Below, in pieces: positions 11,590-22,557 of a DNA stretch of 64,000 nt. The notes below the pieces were generated by a model. The model saw nothing but the letters and a program-made list of their open reading frames with translations. It had not been told where the DNA came from and did not search any database. Made by a program: the position numbers and the translations under genes. Within the stretch, counting starts at the first letter, position 1; each line of letters begins with the position of its first letter. The DNA is from Coxiella-like endosymbiont (GTDB lineage Bacteria > Pseudomonadota > Gammaproteobacteria > Coxiellales > Coxiellaceae): NCBI RefSeq assembly GCF_030643785.1, contig NZ_CP094378.1, forward strand, positions 1,364,001 to 1,428,000. The letters are read 5' to 3'.

Positions 11590-12310
11590 TATTTCTGAGT
11601 TGTTTTCAAAAAATCAATCGGCATTGAAAATACAATAATCGAAGCCCTATCGCTATCCAAATTCATCAGGGTTTGCATGTAACGAAATTGTAAAGATTGA
11701 GATTGTTAGGCTAAAATCTCAGCTGCTTCTTTTAAACGTTGTGCAGTTTGGAATTCTCCTTTGGCGCTAATTACTTTTGCTCGCCTTTCTCGCTCAACCT
11801 CAGCTTGTCACGCAATGGCGCGCACCATACTTTCTTCTAATTCGAAACCTTAATCCCCCATACATCGGTTTTTGCGTCCAGAATTTCCTGAATATCTTTG
11901 TTTAATTTTTCTCGTTTCGCCAACATTTCATCTCCAATTTGTGTTGTCCCAATATCGAACGTAACGTGGTTTGTGCTAATTGACTGGTGGCTTCATAATA
12001 ATTTTCGACCTGAATGATTGCTCGCTCAGGATCAATCACTCGAAAATAAACACAACCGCGTTAACTCGGACGGGACACATTGTCATGAGAAATCACATCT
12101 TGACTCGGCACATCCATTACCACTGTTCGCAAATGGGTACGCACAATTTGCTGAACAATAGGCACTACGATAATTAAACCAAGGCCTTTAACTTTCCAAA
12201 AACCTCCTAAGGTAAAAATGACTCCCCATTCATATTCTTTTAAGAATATTGATGGCTGAAAATAACAACAACAACAACAACAAGACTAAAGTCGTGATTA
12301 CAATTGAAAC
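11590..12310 (-). pseudogene. Slipin / stomatin-like SPFH (band 7) protein remnant
   Basis: On the minus strand a membrane helix with a Leu run is followed, after a +1 change in an A-run, by [74 protein letters not shown] and, late in the gene, LDSDRASTIVFSMP. These are SPFH-domain slipin features. Several stops and frame changes. It follows nfeD on the same strand, the usual nfeD-slipin pair that acts in membrane quality control. Both are dead here. Confidence 0.85.
12263..12283. repeat. CAA/TTG trinucleotide tract
   Basis: A run of about seven AAC/CAA units. On the minus strand it encodes the poly-leucine membrane segment of the slipin remnant (TTG repeated). Confidence 0.85.
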
Positions 12311-12315
12311 TATTA

Positions 12316-13603
12316 TTATTGATTTTTCTCCAGAGGCTTGATGACCACACAAATTAATCCTTCCAAACGCTCCACGATGACTTCGTCGCCCTCTTTGAAA
12401 AAGGATATTACTTTTACATTGCCATCGTTCCCCATCTATGTGACCATATGCGTACCCACATACAGTTATCATTCTTATTTACCACGCTGTGTTTCCCTAT
12501 TAACGCCTCCGAGGCCAGTAATGATTAGCCTTCGTCGGAAACGAAACGCGAGATTTAAAACCAAAAGGAAAAATCCAAGTGTGATAATGGCTATTGTGAT
12601 AATTAAGTACACAGGAATCCCAAACCCTATGCCATTTGTTTTTAGTAGCATAATAGAACCAATAACAAATACAACTCCCCCACCTATTCCTAACATTCCA
12701 AAACTAGGGATAAATGCTTCTCCAACGATGAAGGCCAAACCTAATAACATCAACGCCAAACCGGCGTAATTAATCTGCAGTAATTAAAAAGTATAAAGAG
12801 CCAGCAATAATGAAATCTCTTACACAACGCCACTAACTACAAATCCTAGATTAGCAAATTCAAAAAATATTCCATAAAAACCAATCATGAGTAAAAACCA
12901 ATTATGAGCAAAATATAGGCCACACTCGGATCCGTAATGACTGCCAAAACCGAGCGCGCTAGTTAACCTCTATTTTTTCTACAATTTTGAGTGCTTCTTC
13001 AGCAGAAAGACTTTCGGCCTCGATCACTGCTTTTTTTGTCCATTCCACGTTGCGATCGCGGAATTGCGCTAAGGCTGCGAATATAAACTCTGACATCACT
13101 AACGGCTTTTAATTCAGAGGGCGATTTCTTTGATTCGGTTTTTTTATCTTTTTGCTCTTCTTTTGGAGGTTTAACGCCGCCAATGGGTGCCCACAGCCAC
13201 GGGTGTTTCCGCGCCTAAATTAGTTCCGGGGGCGCCGTAGCATATAAAATGGGTAGTACGTACCTAGACAACAGTATGAGCCACTAAGCGGTACATATCC
13301 AATAATCAGTATGGGGAAGATATGCAAGAATATCTTTGATGATACCCGCGCATGACTGTTGCTAATTCTAATCCTCCCGCAGTATCCGATTGGAGAATAA
13401 CAACTTGTGCTTATTTTTGTTGTGATTTTTTTTAAACCACGTGCGAAAAAAATCTTGGGTGTGTAGAGGGGTGGGTGGGTTCCCCGATGACTCCTTTGAT
13501 TTCAATTAAAATTGCTAGCTTAGTTGGCTCGTTTTGCACAATAATATTTCTACTAAATCCAAAAATCAGTATTAATATCGAAAACCAACGAATGAACCAT
13601 CAT
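12316..13603 (-). pseudogene. NfeD-like membrane-bound serine protease remnant (ClpP-class)
   Basis: Minus-strand pieces show a secreted or membrane N-terminus near 13603, then PTKLAILIEIKGVIG, RDRNVEWTKKAVIEAESLSA and EEALKIVEKIE from the ClpP-like protease domain. The four-helix membrane domain is a clean stretch at 12475-12759 (LGLAFIVGEAFIPSFGMLG, GGGVVFVIGSIMLL). The soluble C-terminal domain ends ICVVIKPLEKNQ at 12316-12318. Frameshifts and stops break it, and parts of the catalytic domain are unreadable. It was probably translationally coupled to the slipin that follows. Confidence 0.83.
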
Positions 13604-13749
13604 TTATAACGGTGCACTATGAATCTTCTCTCTATTCATCATATCTGATATATGGCATTATTGCCCGATAAGAAGCACAAAAATAAAACTGGCCCTGTAG
13701 CGTTTGCTAATACGCTGGACGTAGTAATTTTGGAGTGGGGAGGAGCATC

Positions 13750-15075
13750 GTGAATAAATACAAATGTATAAATACTAGACAGAGAGTAATTATGGCAATA
13801 AACGCAAAGCATTCCAAACTCTATCTTTGGTTGATTCCCTTTATCATCGGAATTGTAGCTTCTTCCTTTTACGCTTATGACTTCTTAGTTCGCGTAATGC
13901 CAATGGCGATGGCGCACGATTTACTAAGATCATTTAAAATTCAAGCGAGTAAACTGAGTATTTTATTCAGTGGTTTTTTTTATGGTTATGCTGTGATGCA
14001 AATTCCTGTGGGCATGATGTGCGACAAATTCGGCGCCCGAAGCTTACTTTCTTTTGGTCTTCTTATCTGTGCCGTGGCAACCGCCGTCTTTGGATTCACA
14101 ACGTATTTTCCTATTGCAGTCGTTGCAAGAATCATTATGGGTCTCACTGCTTCTGTAGCTTATCTAGGCGCACTGTGGGTAGGCGCTTATTGGTTAAGTT
14201 CTCAACGTTTTACTCTCTACGCAAGTCTCGTTCAAGTTTTGGGGTGTGCGGGAGCTATTATTGGGTCGTCTCCTGTCGCTCATTTAACTGCAACTTATGG
14301 ATGGCAAAACACTTCTTATTTGATCGCTTCACTGGGTTTCCTCCTGACAATTCTAAATTGGTTTGTTATCCGCGATAAATCTAAAGAGCTTGAATTGATT
14401 CAAGATGCGAAATTTATCCCTAAAGAAAATAAATTCTATCTACGCGATGTCTTCAAGCGCTCTCAATCCTGGTGGATTGCTTTATTCGGTTTTGCTATCT
14501 GGGGTCCGGTAGCGCTGTTTGCTACGTCATGGGGTGCTTTATTTCTCACCAGATCGCATCATTTTTCTAATGTCCGTGCTACCGGCCTGCTCTCTCTGAT
14601 TTGGATTGGCATTGCTATCGGCGGTCCTATTTTTGGTTGGTGGACCAATTTTATCAAGCGCCGCCGTCTGCCGATCATTACGGCCGCATTTCTCGGTTTT
14701 ATTAGCGCTTGTTTAATTTTATACGTCCCCACATTGCCCGAACTAGCACTGAGTATTTGTTTTTTGTTATTTGGTGCGGCTTCTTCCAGCCAGGCGATCG
14801 CATTCGGGTTAGTAATTGATAATAATCGATCACAAGCTGTAGGAACAGCTTCAGGTTTAACCAATATGGGAATCATTTTTGCTGGCGTGGTGTTACAGCC
14901 CTTTGTAGGATTATTATTGGATAAATTGTGGGATGGGCAGATGATAAATGCGGCGCCTGTCTATAGTATCCAGGCTTATCAAATTGCTCTAACAATGATT
15001 CCCATTTTATTTTTGTTAGCTTTTATAATTGGTGGTTTTGTAATTAAAGAAACGTATTGTACAAAACAATATTAG
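13750..15075 (+). CDS. MFS family transporter
   Basis: About 440 residues with twelve predicted membrane helices. The MFS A-motif-like loop between helices 2 and 3 reads GMMCDKFGARSLLSFG. The sequence resembles the large set of sugar-phosphate/phthalate-type MFS carriers in Legionella and Coxiella; the substrate is unknown. GTG at 13750 follows a strong GGGGAGGAG site. A GTG at 13735 and an ATG at 13792 (before AINAKHSK) are alternatives. It is the only intact gene between 5254 and 16405, so it is probably under selection. Confidence 0.85.
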   Translation: MNKYKCINTRQRVIMAINAKHSKLYLWLIPFIIGIVASSFYAYDFLVRVMPMAMAHDLLRSFKIQASKLSILFSGFFYGYAVMQIPVGMMCDKFGARSLLSFGLLICAVATAVFGFTTYFPIAVVARIIMGLTASVAYLGALWVGAYWLSSQRFTLYASLVQVLGCAGAIIGSSPVAHLTATYGWQNTSYLIASLGFLLTILNWFVIRDKSKELELIQDAKFIPKENKFYLRDVFKRSQSWWIALFGFAIWGPVALFATSWGALFLTRSHHFSNVRATGLLSLIWIGIAIGGPIFGWWTNFIKRRRLPIITAAFLGFISACLILYVPTLPELALSICFLLFGAASSSQAIAFGLVIDNNRSQAVGTASGLTNMGIIFAGVVLQPFVGLLLDKLWDGQMINAAPVYSIQAYQIALTMIPILFLLAFIIGGFVIKETYCTKQY

Positions 15076-16405
15076 GATTAATCTTCAACCTGAAGGAACG
15101 GAAGTCTTGCGTTTTCCTCCACTAGGTGGAGATTAGGTCGTAGTTTTTCTAGATTTAAGAGGATTCCAAAAAATCCGACTGACAAGAAGAAGATTAGAGC
15201 AATGTTGATCTATTAAACTGATGATATATTTGTTGATATAAATAGATTTCTTCCTGAATCTTTTCATATTCTTAAGTGAGATGAGAAAAAGCTCATTTAA
15301 ATGGGGGTTCTTATATTTAAAAAAACTTACCCGTCAGGAACTCTAATTCATCAACTGGAAGGGAAAGTCTCTGCGGCCCGTGCAAAAAATTCTCTATCTC
15401 TCGGTTGCTTTTCAAAAAATCGATCGACCAGAAATGGAGCAGTAATAAATAATCGATGGATGATTAAAGAATGAATATAAATAGAATCTTTTTGAGGCGT
15501 ATTTTAATTAACTAACGAATATAAATTTAAAGAATAAATAATTTGGGAATCAATTTGGGGATCCGTAAGCTCAAGCCATCGGGCAAGTTGGTTTAGATAC
15601 TCACTCACGCAAGGACATAAGTCCTCGTTCATTACAGGCAGCAAAGTAACCAATGAATGACGGGACACCTACCACCCCCCTTAAATAAGGCTAGGGAAGG
15701 CTATCTTTCTCACGATGGAAAACAAGAAAGTCAGCAAAACCGTCTACTTGTTCGTTTGTAAGACGGACACACTTCCCTGGCAAATAAGAAGAATAAGATT
15801 TCAATTTATAGGCAATATCTTGATACTCCTACGGAGTTAATCCAAAAATTAAAATTAAAGACGTTTAAGAAATTTTTTTCCAATTTATTTAAATGAAAAG
15901 TTTTAACATTAACGAGACGGGCAAAAGTAGAATTAGTTAGAACGGTATCTTTTAGAAATTTTTGAGTAAAAACAACAGCTATTTTGAAAATAAACCAAAA
16001 AATTTCTATGATAGGATTGAAAACTTGCTGCTTCTCAAGACAATTTTTCTACTCTCCTTTTAACTCTTTTTCTCTTTTTCGAAGATATCGGTTAATATAA
16101 GTAGAAGTTAATTGGGTTAAATAAATTTCGATGGAATCAATACGTTCATTTTTAAGAAATATGAGCCGAGATGAGTTCTCTCGGAGCTGAGTTTTTTGGC
16201 ATAGAAATTCGAAATATTTCTCAAATAGTTTGATTTCTATTGGATATGTGGTGTGGGAACTATAAACCACCGCCTAATAAGATCTCCCCTCCCGGAAGGA
16301 CTAGTTGAATCGGCTGGGGGAAGGGGGCTCATGACTTTATTAGTACGTAATTAGTACCTAAAAGCTTCTCTTGTCAAGAAAGACTGTTATTTGTAGGAAT
16401 TTCTG
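15076..16405 (-). other. Decayed stretch, unrecognised minus-strand gene remnant
   Basis: 1.3 kb between the MFS gene and cysS. The minus strand has gene-like pieces in broken frames: a 73-codon open stretch at 16049-16270 (EIKLFEKYFEFLCQKTQL, RKREKELKGE), then LPVMNEDLCPCVSEYLNQLA and RWLELTDPQIDSQIIYSLN near 15620-15540, and FLHGPQRLSLPVDELEFL near 15390-15340. They look like one lost gene of about 300 codons. I do not recognise the family. The promoter-proximal end has a GC-rich patch (16285-16335). Confidence 0.4.
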
Positions 16406-17787
16406 CTAGTTCTCTTTGCGCCATAAAGTACCTTCAAGCGAATCTTCAATCGTAATACCAAGATTATCCAATTGGTCACGAATATCATCAGCAGCTTTCC
16501 AATCCTTATTTCGACGCGCCTCGTTGCGGATCGCGATAAGTGCCTCAATTTTTTCAACTTCAGATGGGGTCGTCTTAGTGCCTTGTAAAAATTGCTCAGG
16601 AGAATGATTCAACAAACCAAAGATGTTGCCTAAATATTTTAATTCGGTTGCCAATTTTCTAGCTTTTTCTATTTGGTCAGCATCCCGAAGCCGATTAATT
16701 TCTCGAATCATTTCAAATAAAATGGCAAAAGCAATTGGTGTATTAAAATCATCATCCATAGCTTCGCAAAACCGTTCGGCATATTCAGAAGTTTCTGTAT
16801 CCTCTGTAATGGGCAAGCCTCGCATTGCCAAATAAAATCGCTCTAAAGCCGTATGACTATTGTCTACATTTTCTTTAGAATAACTTAAGGGACTTCTGTA
16901 ATGGCCTGACAATAGGAAGTACCGCAATACTTCTGGGTCGTTTGTTTCTAGCGCTTCTCGAATTGAAATAATATTTCCTAGCGATTTTGACATTTTTTCT
17001 TTGTTAATTTCCAAAAGTCCCACGTGCATCCACAAATTTACAAACTTCTTCTCTTCAGCCGCTTCCGACTGCGCGATTTCATTTTCATGATGAGGAAATT
17101 TAAGATCTAATCCTCCCCCGTGAATATCAAAAGGTTGCCCTAAAAGACTACTCGACATTGCAGAACATTCGATGTGCCAGCCAGGTCGACCTTCTCCCCA
17201 GGGCGATTTCCATTGGGTCTCTCTAGGCTTAGCCCGTTTCCACAGAACAAAATCCAATGGATTGCGCTTACTCTCACTGATTTCTACTCGCGTTCCAGCG
17301 TGGAGTTCATCAAGATTACGGTGCGATAATTTACCGTATTCGTTAAAGCTGCGAACATCAAAGTAAACATCTCCATTTTCTCCAATATAGGCATGTTGTT
17401 TATCAATTAATTTTTCTATAAGTTTGATAATTTCTCGAATATATAGTGTCGCTCGGGGTTCAATATCAGGCTGCAAAACGTCCAAGGCCTTTTTATCTTC
17501 ATGCAAAATTTGGATAAACCGTTCTGCTAAAGCTTCTGGATTTTCTTTATTTTCTTGGGCTCGTTTAATTATTTTGTCATCGACATCAGTGATATTGCGA
17601 ACGAAAGTAACTTCGTAACCACGCATGCGTAAATAGCGAACGACCATGTCGAAAGTAATTAATGAGCGAGCATGACCTATATGGCTATAGTCGTAAACGG
17701 TAATTCCGCATACATAAAGCTTTACTTTCCCTGCTTCAATCAGCTTAAGTGGTTCTTTTTTTTGGTCAGACTATTAAAAATTTTCAC
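16406..17787 (-). pseudogene. cysS: Cysteinyl-tRNA synthetase, one frameshift in an A-run near the start
   Basis: CysRS charges tRNA(Cys). GTG at 17787 follows AGGAGG with 6-base spacing and overlaps the end of gltX by 14 bases; it encodes [11 protein letters not shown]. The plus-strand T-run 17756-17763 (eight A on the coding strand) needs nine to continue as [20 protein letters not shown], with the HIGH motif (YSHIGHARS). From there the frame is open to 16406 and includes [13 protein letters not shown] and the KMSKS loop (KMSKSLGNI). Corrected length is 460 residues, normal for the family. The gene is normally indispensable, so assembly error or slippage rescue should be considered. Confidence 0.93.
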
Positions 17788-19180
17788 TATCAGCCTCCTG
17801 TAATCGCTTATATATAATTTTTTTATCCATCAATAAAATTAAATTAGCAAGCTCAGGACCGTGTTCTACCCCTGTTAAAGCCATACGCAAAGGACGGTAT
17901 AACGCTTTTCCTTCGAGAGTTAAACGTTCTTTTATATAATTCATAATAGATTTCAAATCATTATCAAATTTTTTAAATCCTTCTAAAGCTACCTCGAAAT
18001 AATTACCTTCTATTTGCTGTCGTAATTCTTTCGAAGTAAATGATAGGGAGAAATTATCTTCAAAACAAACGTCCACCCAATAATGGATATCCCGAGGAAA
18101 CATTACATTAGGCTTTACCGTTGCTAAGAATAAATTGAGTTTATCATGGGGAATTTTTGATTTTAATTCTTCGCCTATCCATTGCGAAAAGCGATCCCCT
18201 GCCAAATCTTCTATGGCTTTTTTTTGCCAATAATCTAATTGTTGAGCATTAAACTTAGCAGGCGATTTACTAAGCGATTTAATATTAAATCCTTTAGCTA
18301 AATCGATTAAAGATAAGAGTTCATCGCTTTGATAATAATGGCACAAACGTGCTAAATAATTTGTTATTGCTTCTGCTAGATAACCCATTTCACGCAATTC
18401 TTTAATACCGCGACTGCCGTGGCGTTTAGATAAAGGGCTGCCGTCAGGCCCTGTTATTAAAGCAATATGGCCGTAAGTGGGAATAGCCAATCCTAAAGCC
18501 TGCAAAATTAACAGTTGTCTGGGTGTATTTGTTAAATGATCTTCGCCGCGCAAGACATGAGTGACTTCCATTAAGGCATCATCAATGGCGTTGCAAAACA
18601 TGAAAGGCGAGGTGCCATTGGCTCGGCGAATAATGAAATCTCTGATGTCGCTAGTTTGAAAGTGCTGTTCGCCTCGTACGAGGTCAGTAAAAGTAACAAC
18701 TTTATCATCGGGTACCCGGAAGCGCAAGGTAGGCTGCAATCCTTCAGTCAATTTCTTTTCTATTTCTTCTGAAGACAGAGAACGGCATATTCCAGCATAA
18801 CGAGGTGGTTTTCCGGCCGATTTTTGGATTTTACGGGAGAGCTTCAATTGTTCTTCACTACAAAAACAGGAATAAACATACCCTGCTTCTTCTAGACGTT
18901 GATAATAATCGTCATAAATAGCTTGCCGTTTAGACTGATGGTACGGACCCTTCCCTTTATCTTTGGCCGGGCCTTCTTGCCATTCCAACCCCATCCACAA
19001 CAAGTCTTCTTGAAGACTTTGTTCAAAAAGCTTCTTTGAGCGCTCAACATCGGTATCTTCAATCCGGAGCAAAAACACTCCTTTTCTATTTTCTGCAAAT
19101 AAAAAATTGAAGAGCGCCGTACGAGCATTCCCAAGGTGCATAAGGCCGGTAGGGCTAGGGCAAAAACGGCTTTTAATCAT
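17774..19180 (-). CDS. gltX: Glutamyl-tRNA synthetase
   Basis: 468 residues, class I synthetase. The HIGH-type motif is [19 protein letters not shown] at the N-terminus and the KMSKS-type motif is [11 protein letters not shown] near residue 245. It attaches Glu to tRNA(Glu) and, with GatCAB encoded in this window, may also make Glu-tRNA(Gln). Its 3' end overlaps the cysS start. It keeps intact A-runs of eight (18218-18225) and seven, a useful contrast to the broken runs in neighbouring genes. Coxiella-type genomes can carry two gltX copies; I cannot tell which this is. Confidence 0.95.
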   Translation of the reverse strand: MIKSRFCPSPTGLMHLGNARTALFNFLFAENRKGVFLLRIEDTDVERSKKLFEQSLQEDLLWMGLEWQEGPAKDKGKGPYHQSKRQAIYDDYYQRLEEAGYVYSCFCSEEQLKLSRKIQKSAGKPPRYAGICRSLSSEEIEKKLTEGLQPTLRFRVPDDKVVTFTDLVRGEQHFQTSDIRDFIIRRANGTSPFMFCNAIDDALMEVTHVLRGEDHLTNTPRQLLILQALGLAIPTYGHIALITGPDGSPLSKRHGSRGIKELREMGYLAEAITNYLARLCHYYQSDELLSLIDLAKGFNIKSLSKSPAKFNAQQLDYWQKKAIEDLAGDRFSQWIGEELKSKIPHDKLNLFLATVKPNVMFPRDIHYWVDVCFEDNFSLSFTSKELRQQIEGNYFEVALEGFKKFDNDLKSIMNYIKERLTLEGKALYRPLRMALTGVEHGPELANLILLMDKKIIYKRLQEADSENF

Positions 19181-19398
19181 TAAGACTCTTCCTCAAAAAC
19201 ACACTATTATGACAATTTTTAGTTGGCTTTCCAATGTTGGTGCGAGACAAACAGGCTTACACGAAAATTTCGTTGATAATGTCGATTTTCTACCCAATCC
19301 GAATAAGATTTTTAATGAGTAGATCCTATGATAGGCTGCGACTATAAGAACAAGCTGCAAGGCCTAGGGCGGAATAGTAATCACTGAAGAATACGGCC

Positions 19399-20130
19399 AT
19401 GAAATCACACACTTTATTTATTTCTGATCTTCATTTAAAAGAAGCAGCTTCCGACATCGCGGCACTTTTTCTTCAATTCATCGAAAAACAAGCACCAAAG
19501 GCTGATGCACTTTACATTCTCGGTGATTTCTTTGAAGCTTGGATAGGAGATGATGACGAAACCGATTTTAACCAGAAAATTATTTTGACACTTCGTTCTC
19601 TTGTTAAAAATGGAACGCCAATTTATTTTATGCGGGGAAATCGCGATTTTTTGATAGGAGAAAAATTCGCGAAAAATGCAGGAGTGATTCTCCTAGAGGA
19701 CCCTGCGGTTATTTCCTTATACGGTAAATCCGTTTTACTAATGCACGGTGATAGTCTTTGCACTTTAGATCACAAACACCAAGCTTACCGACGAAAAATC
19801 ACTAATCGATGGATACAAAAATTAATGCTATCACTTCCTCTAACATTTCGTCGTAAACTAGCCGAAAAATTACGTAAAAAAAGTCGCAATCGTAATCGCT
19901 ATTTATCTAATGAAATTACCGACGTGACATTAGAGGAAGTCCTGCGTGTTATGCATCAAAAGAACGTGGAATTACTAATTCACGGACACACTCATCGCCC
20001 AGCTATCCACGATTTTTTAATAAATAAAAAGCCCGCTAAACGCGTTGTACTAAGGGCCTGGCATGAGAATGGAAGCGCTCTTCGTTATTTTTCCGATGGT
20101 GTATTGGAGAACTATCTTCTTTTAAATTAA
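19399..20130 (+). CDS. lpxH: UDP-2,3-diacylglucosamine diphosphatase
   Basis: 243 residues of the calcineurin-like phosphoesterase fold. All metal motifs are present: [40 protein letters not shown] and IHGHTHRPA. It hydrolyses UDP-2,3-diacylglucosamine to lipid X in lipid A synthesis at the inner membrane. It is divergent from gltX and convergent with pdxJ. Intact, so lipid A synthesis seems to be kept. Confidence 0.95.
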   Translation: MKSHTLFISDLHLKEAASDIAALFLQFIEKQAPKADALYILGDFFEAWIGDDDETDFNQKIILTLRSLVKNGTPIYFMRGNRDFLIGEKFAKNAGVILLEDPAVISLYGKSVLLMHGDSLCTLDHKHQAYRRKITNRWIQKLMLSLPLTFRRKLAEKLRKKSRNRNRYLSNEITDVTLEEVLRVMHQKNVELLIHGHTHRPAIHDFLINKKPAKRVVLRAWHENGSALRYFSDGVLENYLLLN

Positions 20131-20204
20131 ATTAAGAATAAGAACTACAATTGATCGGCTGCCTAACGACACTAATCCACTTAGTTCCATAATTAACAAA
20201 TTCG

Positions 20205-20941
20205 CTATCTTGAAGCAATGATCCTTGCAGCAATGATCAATGTTTTCATTTCTTTAACAGCCTCAGCTAAACCAATCAAAACAGCGCGCGAAATAATACT
20301 ATGACCAATATTCATTTCATTAACTACCGGAATAGCTGCAATGGGTTGGACATTATGGATTGTTAAACCATGACCGGCATTTACCATTAGACCTAAAGTA
20401 TGAGCGTAATGAGCTGCAGAAGTAATGCGTTCTAATTCTTGTTTTTGATCGTAATCGGTCTTAGCATCGGCATAATGACCTGTGTGTATTTCAATGACGG
20501 GGGCTCCGCAAACTTTCGCAGCATCGATTTGTTTTTCATCAGGATCAACAAATAAAGAAACTTCGATACCCTCATTGGCAAGACGAGAACAGGCTTCTTT
20601 TATACTCTTTTTTGGGCAGCAACTTCTAAACCACCTTCTGTCGTTAATTCCTCTCGTTTTTCGGGAACTATACAGCAGTGCTCGGGTTTAACTTCTTCAG
20701 CAAAGCGCATAATGACTTCAGCTGCTGCCATTTCTAAATTCAACGGCACTGTCAATTGGCTTTTCAAATTATGCACATCATCATCTTGAATATGACGTCG
20801 ATCTTCTCGCAAATGTAGAGTAATGGTATCAGCGCCTGCTTCAACTGCAATTAAAGCCGCTTCAACCGGATCTGGGTAGTGAGTTTTACGTGCTTGGCGC
20901 AATGTGGCCACGTGATCGATATTTACACCTAAACGAACCAT
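20205..20941 (-). pseudogene. pdxJ: Pyridoxine 5'-phosphate synthase, one frameshift in an A-run
   Basis: PdxJ makes pyridoxine 5'-phosphate, the vitamin B6 precursor. ATG at 20941 (AAAGGAG upstream) opens [18 protein letters not shown]. At 20608-20613 the coding-strand run of six A needs seven to continue as [16 protein letters not shown]. After that the frame is open through [16 protein letters not shown] and [18 protein letters not shown] to TAG at 20205. Corrected length is 245 residues, normal. It ends the lepA-lepB-rnc-era-recO-pdxJ block. B vitamins are a common symbiont contribution to blood-feeding hosts, so whether this gene works matters. Confidence 0.93.
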
Positions 20942-20971
20942 AGGATCTCCTTTCAAATACAATATACTACT

Positions 20972-21667
20972 TTATCGTAATAATTCCCGAGTCTTAAGGG
21001 GAGTTTTTCCAAGTAATCTTCCTAGAGCTAATCGCATCAGGCGCTTTATTTCTTTAAGCAGTTCTACATTGGAGAATACTTCTTCTCGTAAGGCAAGTAA
21101 ACTTTTTCCTGAAAACACATTTAATTCTCCACTCTTTTCGCAGAGTAAAAATCCTCGCTCAGGGATATATTGATAAAATTGATTCTTTTCGAATGGCGTA
21201 TTTCTTTTGACATCGCATCCTAAAGGCAGACCATACCCCAGTTCCTCTAACAACCGTTTCTCAAAACTTCGTAAAGAAGGTTCTATGTAACCCTTCGATA
21301 ATTGATCCAATGCGTTTTGATAATGGGGAAATAAATAATAATCCGGATCGTCCGGGTGTAATAAACGCAACACCAATTCATTTAAATAAAAACCGCACAA
21401 TAAAGATTCACCTTCTAAAAGATAAGGCATTCCATTCAATTCCGCATCACCTAAAAATTTTAAATCTCCTCGTCCCGACCACGAAATAAGCATGGGGAAA
21501 AATAATTCTAATCTACCTTTATAGCGTGATTTTAACCCGCGGGCACTTCGCGCGAGAGCAGAAATTCGGCCGTAATTTAGTGTCAACAATTCAAGGATTA
21601 AACTTGTATTGCTGTATGGCCGTCGATGCATGATAAAAGCAGGCTCCAAAAAAACGCGATGTATCAT
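20972..21667 (-). CDS. recO: DNA repair protein RecO
   Basis: 231 residues with the RecO OB-fold N-terminus ([22 protein letters not shown], then [12 protein letters not shown]). RecO helps load RecA onto SSB-coated gaps. The zinc-finger cysteines of some RecO proteins are not obvious here, as in several gammaproteobacterial members. It overlaps the era stop by four bases (era ends at 21664) and is followed 30 bases later by pdxJ. Confidence 0.92.
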   Translation of the reverse strand: MIHRVFLEPAFIMHRRPYSNTSLILELLTLNYGRISALARSARGLKSRYKGRLELFFPMLISWSGRGDLKFLGDAELNGMPYLLEGESLLCGFYLNELVLRLLHPDDPDYYLFPHYQNALDQLSKGYIEPSLRSFEKRLLEELGYGLPLGCDVKRNTPFEKNQFYQYIPERGFLLCEKSGELNVFSGKSLLALREEVFSNVELLKEIKRLMRLALGRLLGKTPLKTRELLR

Positions 21668-22557
21668 TCCTCAAACCCCAGCTCTTTTAATAGACGCTCG
21701 CTATCCGACCAACCACTTTTGACTTTAACCCATAATTGTAGAAAAACTTTTTGGTTCAATAATCTTTCCATATCAATACGCACAGTTGTTCCAACTTTTT
21801 TAAGTCGCTCTCCGTCTTTCCCTATCACAATTCCCTTCTGTCCTTTTCGTTCTATCCAAATAACAGCCGAAATACGAAGAATTTTTTCTTCCCGTTGGAA
21901 CATTACCAGCGTAACCGCCAACGAATAAGGAATTTCTTGACCCAATGACCGCATGAGTTTTTCACGAATTATTTCAGCTGCCAGGAACTGATCACTACGA
22001 TCGGTAACTTTTTTGGGTGGAAAACAAAAAGGTGATTCCGGTATTTGATCATTAATTTTTTGCTCCAAAACTCCTATTTGATCGCCAGTTTTTGCAGAAA
22101 GAGGAATAATTTCTTTAAACGAATATAAGGAAGAAACTTTTTCAATTAAAGGTAATAATTCTGAATAGGTCCTAATTTGATCTATTTTATTAATAATCAG
22201 AAAAACCGGCCTCTCAATATTTTGAAACTGTTTTAAAACCCAAGTATCGCGTTCATCCCAATGAGGCTCGATAACAAAAAGAATGAGATTAACGTCCTGC
22301 AACGTTTCTCGGGCAATACGATTCATATAACGGTTTATCATTTGAAAAGTATCTGAATGCAAACCTGGCGTATCAACATAAATAACTTGAATATTTTTAA
22401 AGGTTTTAATACCCAGGATTCGATATCGAGTGGTTTGAGGCTTTCGCGAGGTAATACTTAGTTTATAGCCTAAAATTTGGTTGAGTAATGAGGATTTACC
22501 CACGTTAGGCCGACCAATAATAGTAGCATAACCGCAATAAGTAACATTCTTATTCAT
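21664..22557 (-). CDS. era: GTPase Era
   Basis: 297 residues. G1 is [14 protein letters not shown]3 is DTPGLH, G4 is NKID, and the C-terminus carries a KH RNA-binding domain (VTLVMFQRE to [15 protein letters not shown]). Era matures the 16S rRNA 3' end and the 30S subunit. It overlaps rnc upstream and recO downstream, indicating translational coupling. Intact. Confidence 0.96.
   Translation of the reverse strand: MNKNVTYCGYATIIGRPNVGKSSLLNQILGYKLSITSRKPQTTRYRILGIKTFKNIQVIYVDTPGLHSDTFQMINRYMNRIARETLQDVNLILFVIEPHWDERDTWVLKQFQNIERPVFLIINKIDQIRTYSELLPLIEKVSSLYSFKEIIPLSAKTGDQIGVLEQKINDQIPESPFCFPPKKVTDRSDQFLAAEIIREKLMRSLGQEIPYSLAVTLVMFQREEKILRISAVIWIERKGQKGIVIGKDGERLKKVGTTVRIDMERLLNQKVFLQLWVKVKSGWSDSERLLKELGFEE

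Noticed and set aside
12338-12769. 143-codon plus-strand open frame
   Set aside because: It lies opposite the nfeD membrane domain; the minus-strand reading has strong family motifs, and this frame has none.
14019-14378. 119-codon open frame inside the MFS gene
   Set aside because: Same strand, different frame; the MFS frame explains the sequence with helices and family motif.
15115-15133. CTCCAC/GTGGAG hairpin as a terminator of the MFS gene
   Set aside because: A perfect 6-bp stem but no following T-run; not supported as a rho-independent terminator.
19211-19321. Short open frame (about 37 codons) between gltX and lpxH
   Set aside because: No ribosome site or family resemblance; too short to call in AT-rich spacer DNA.
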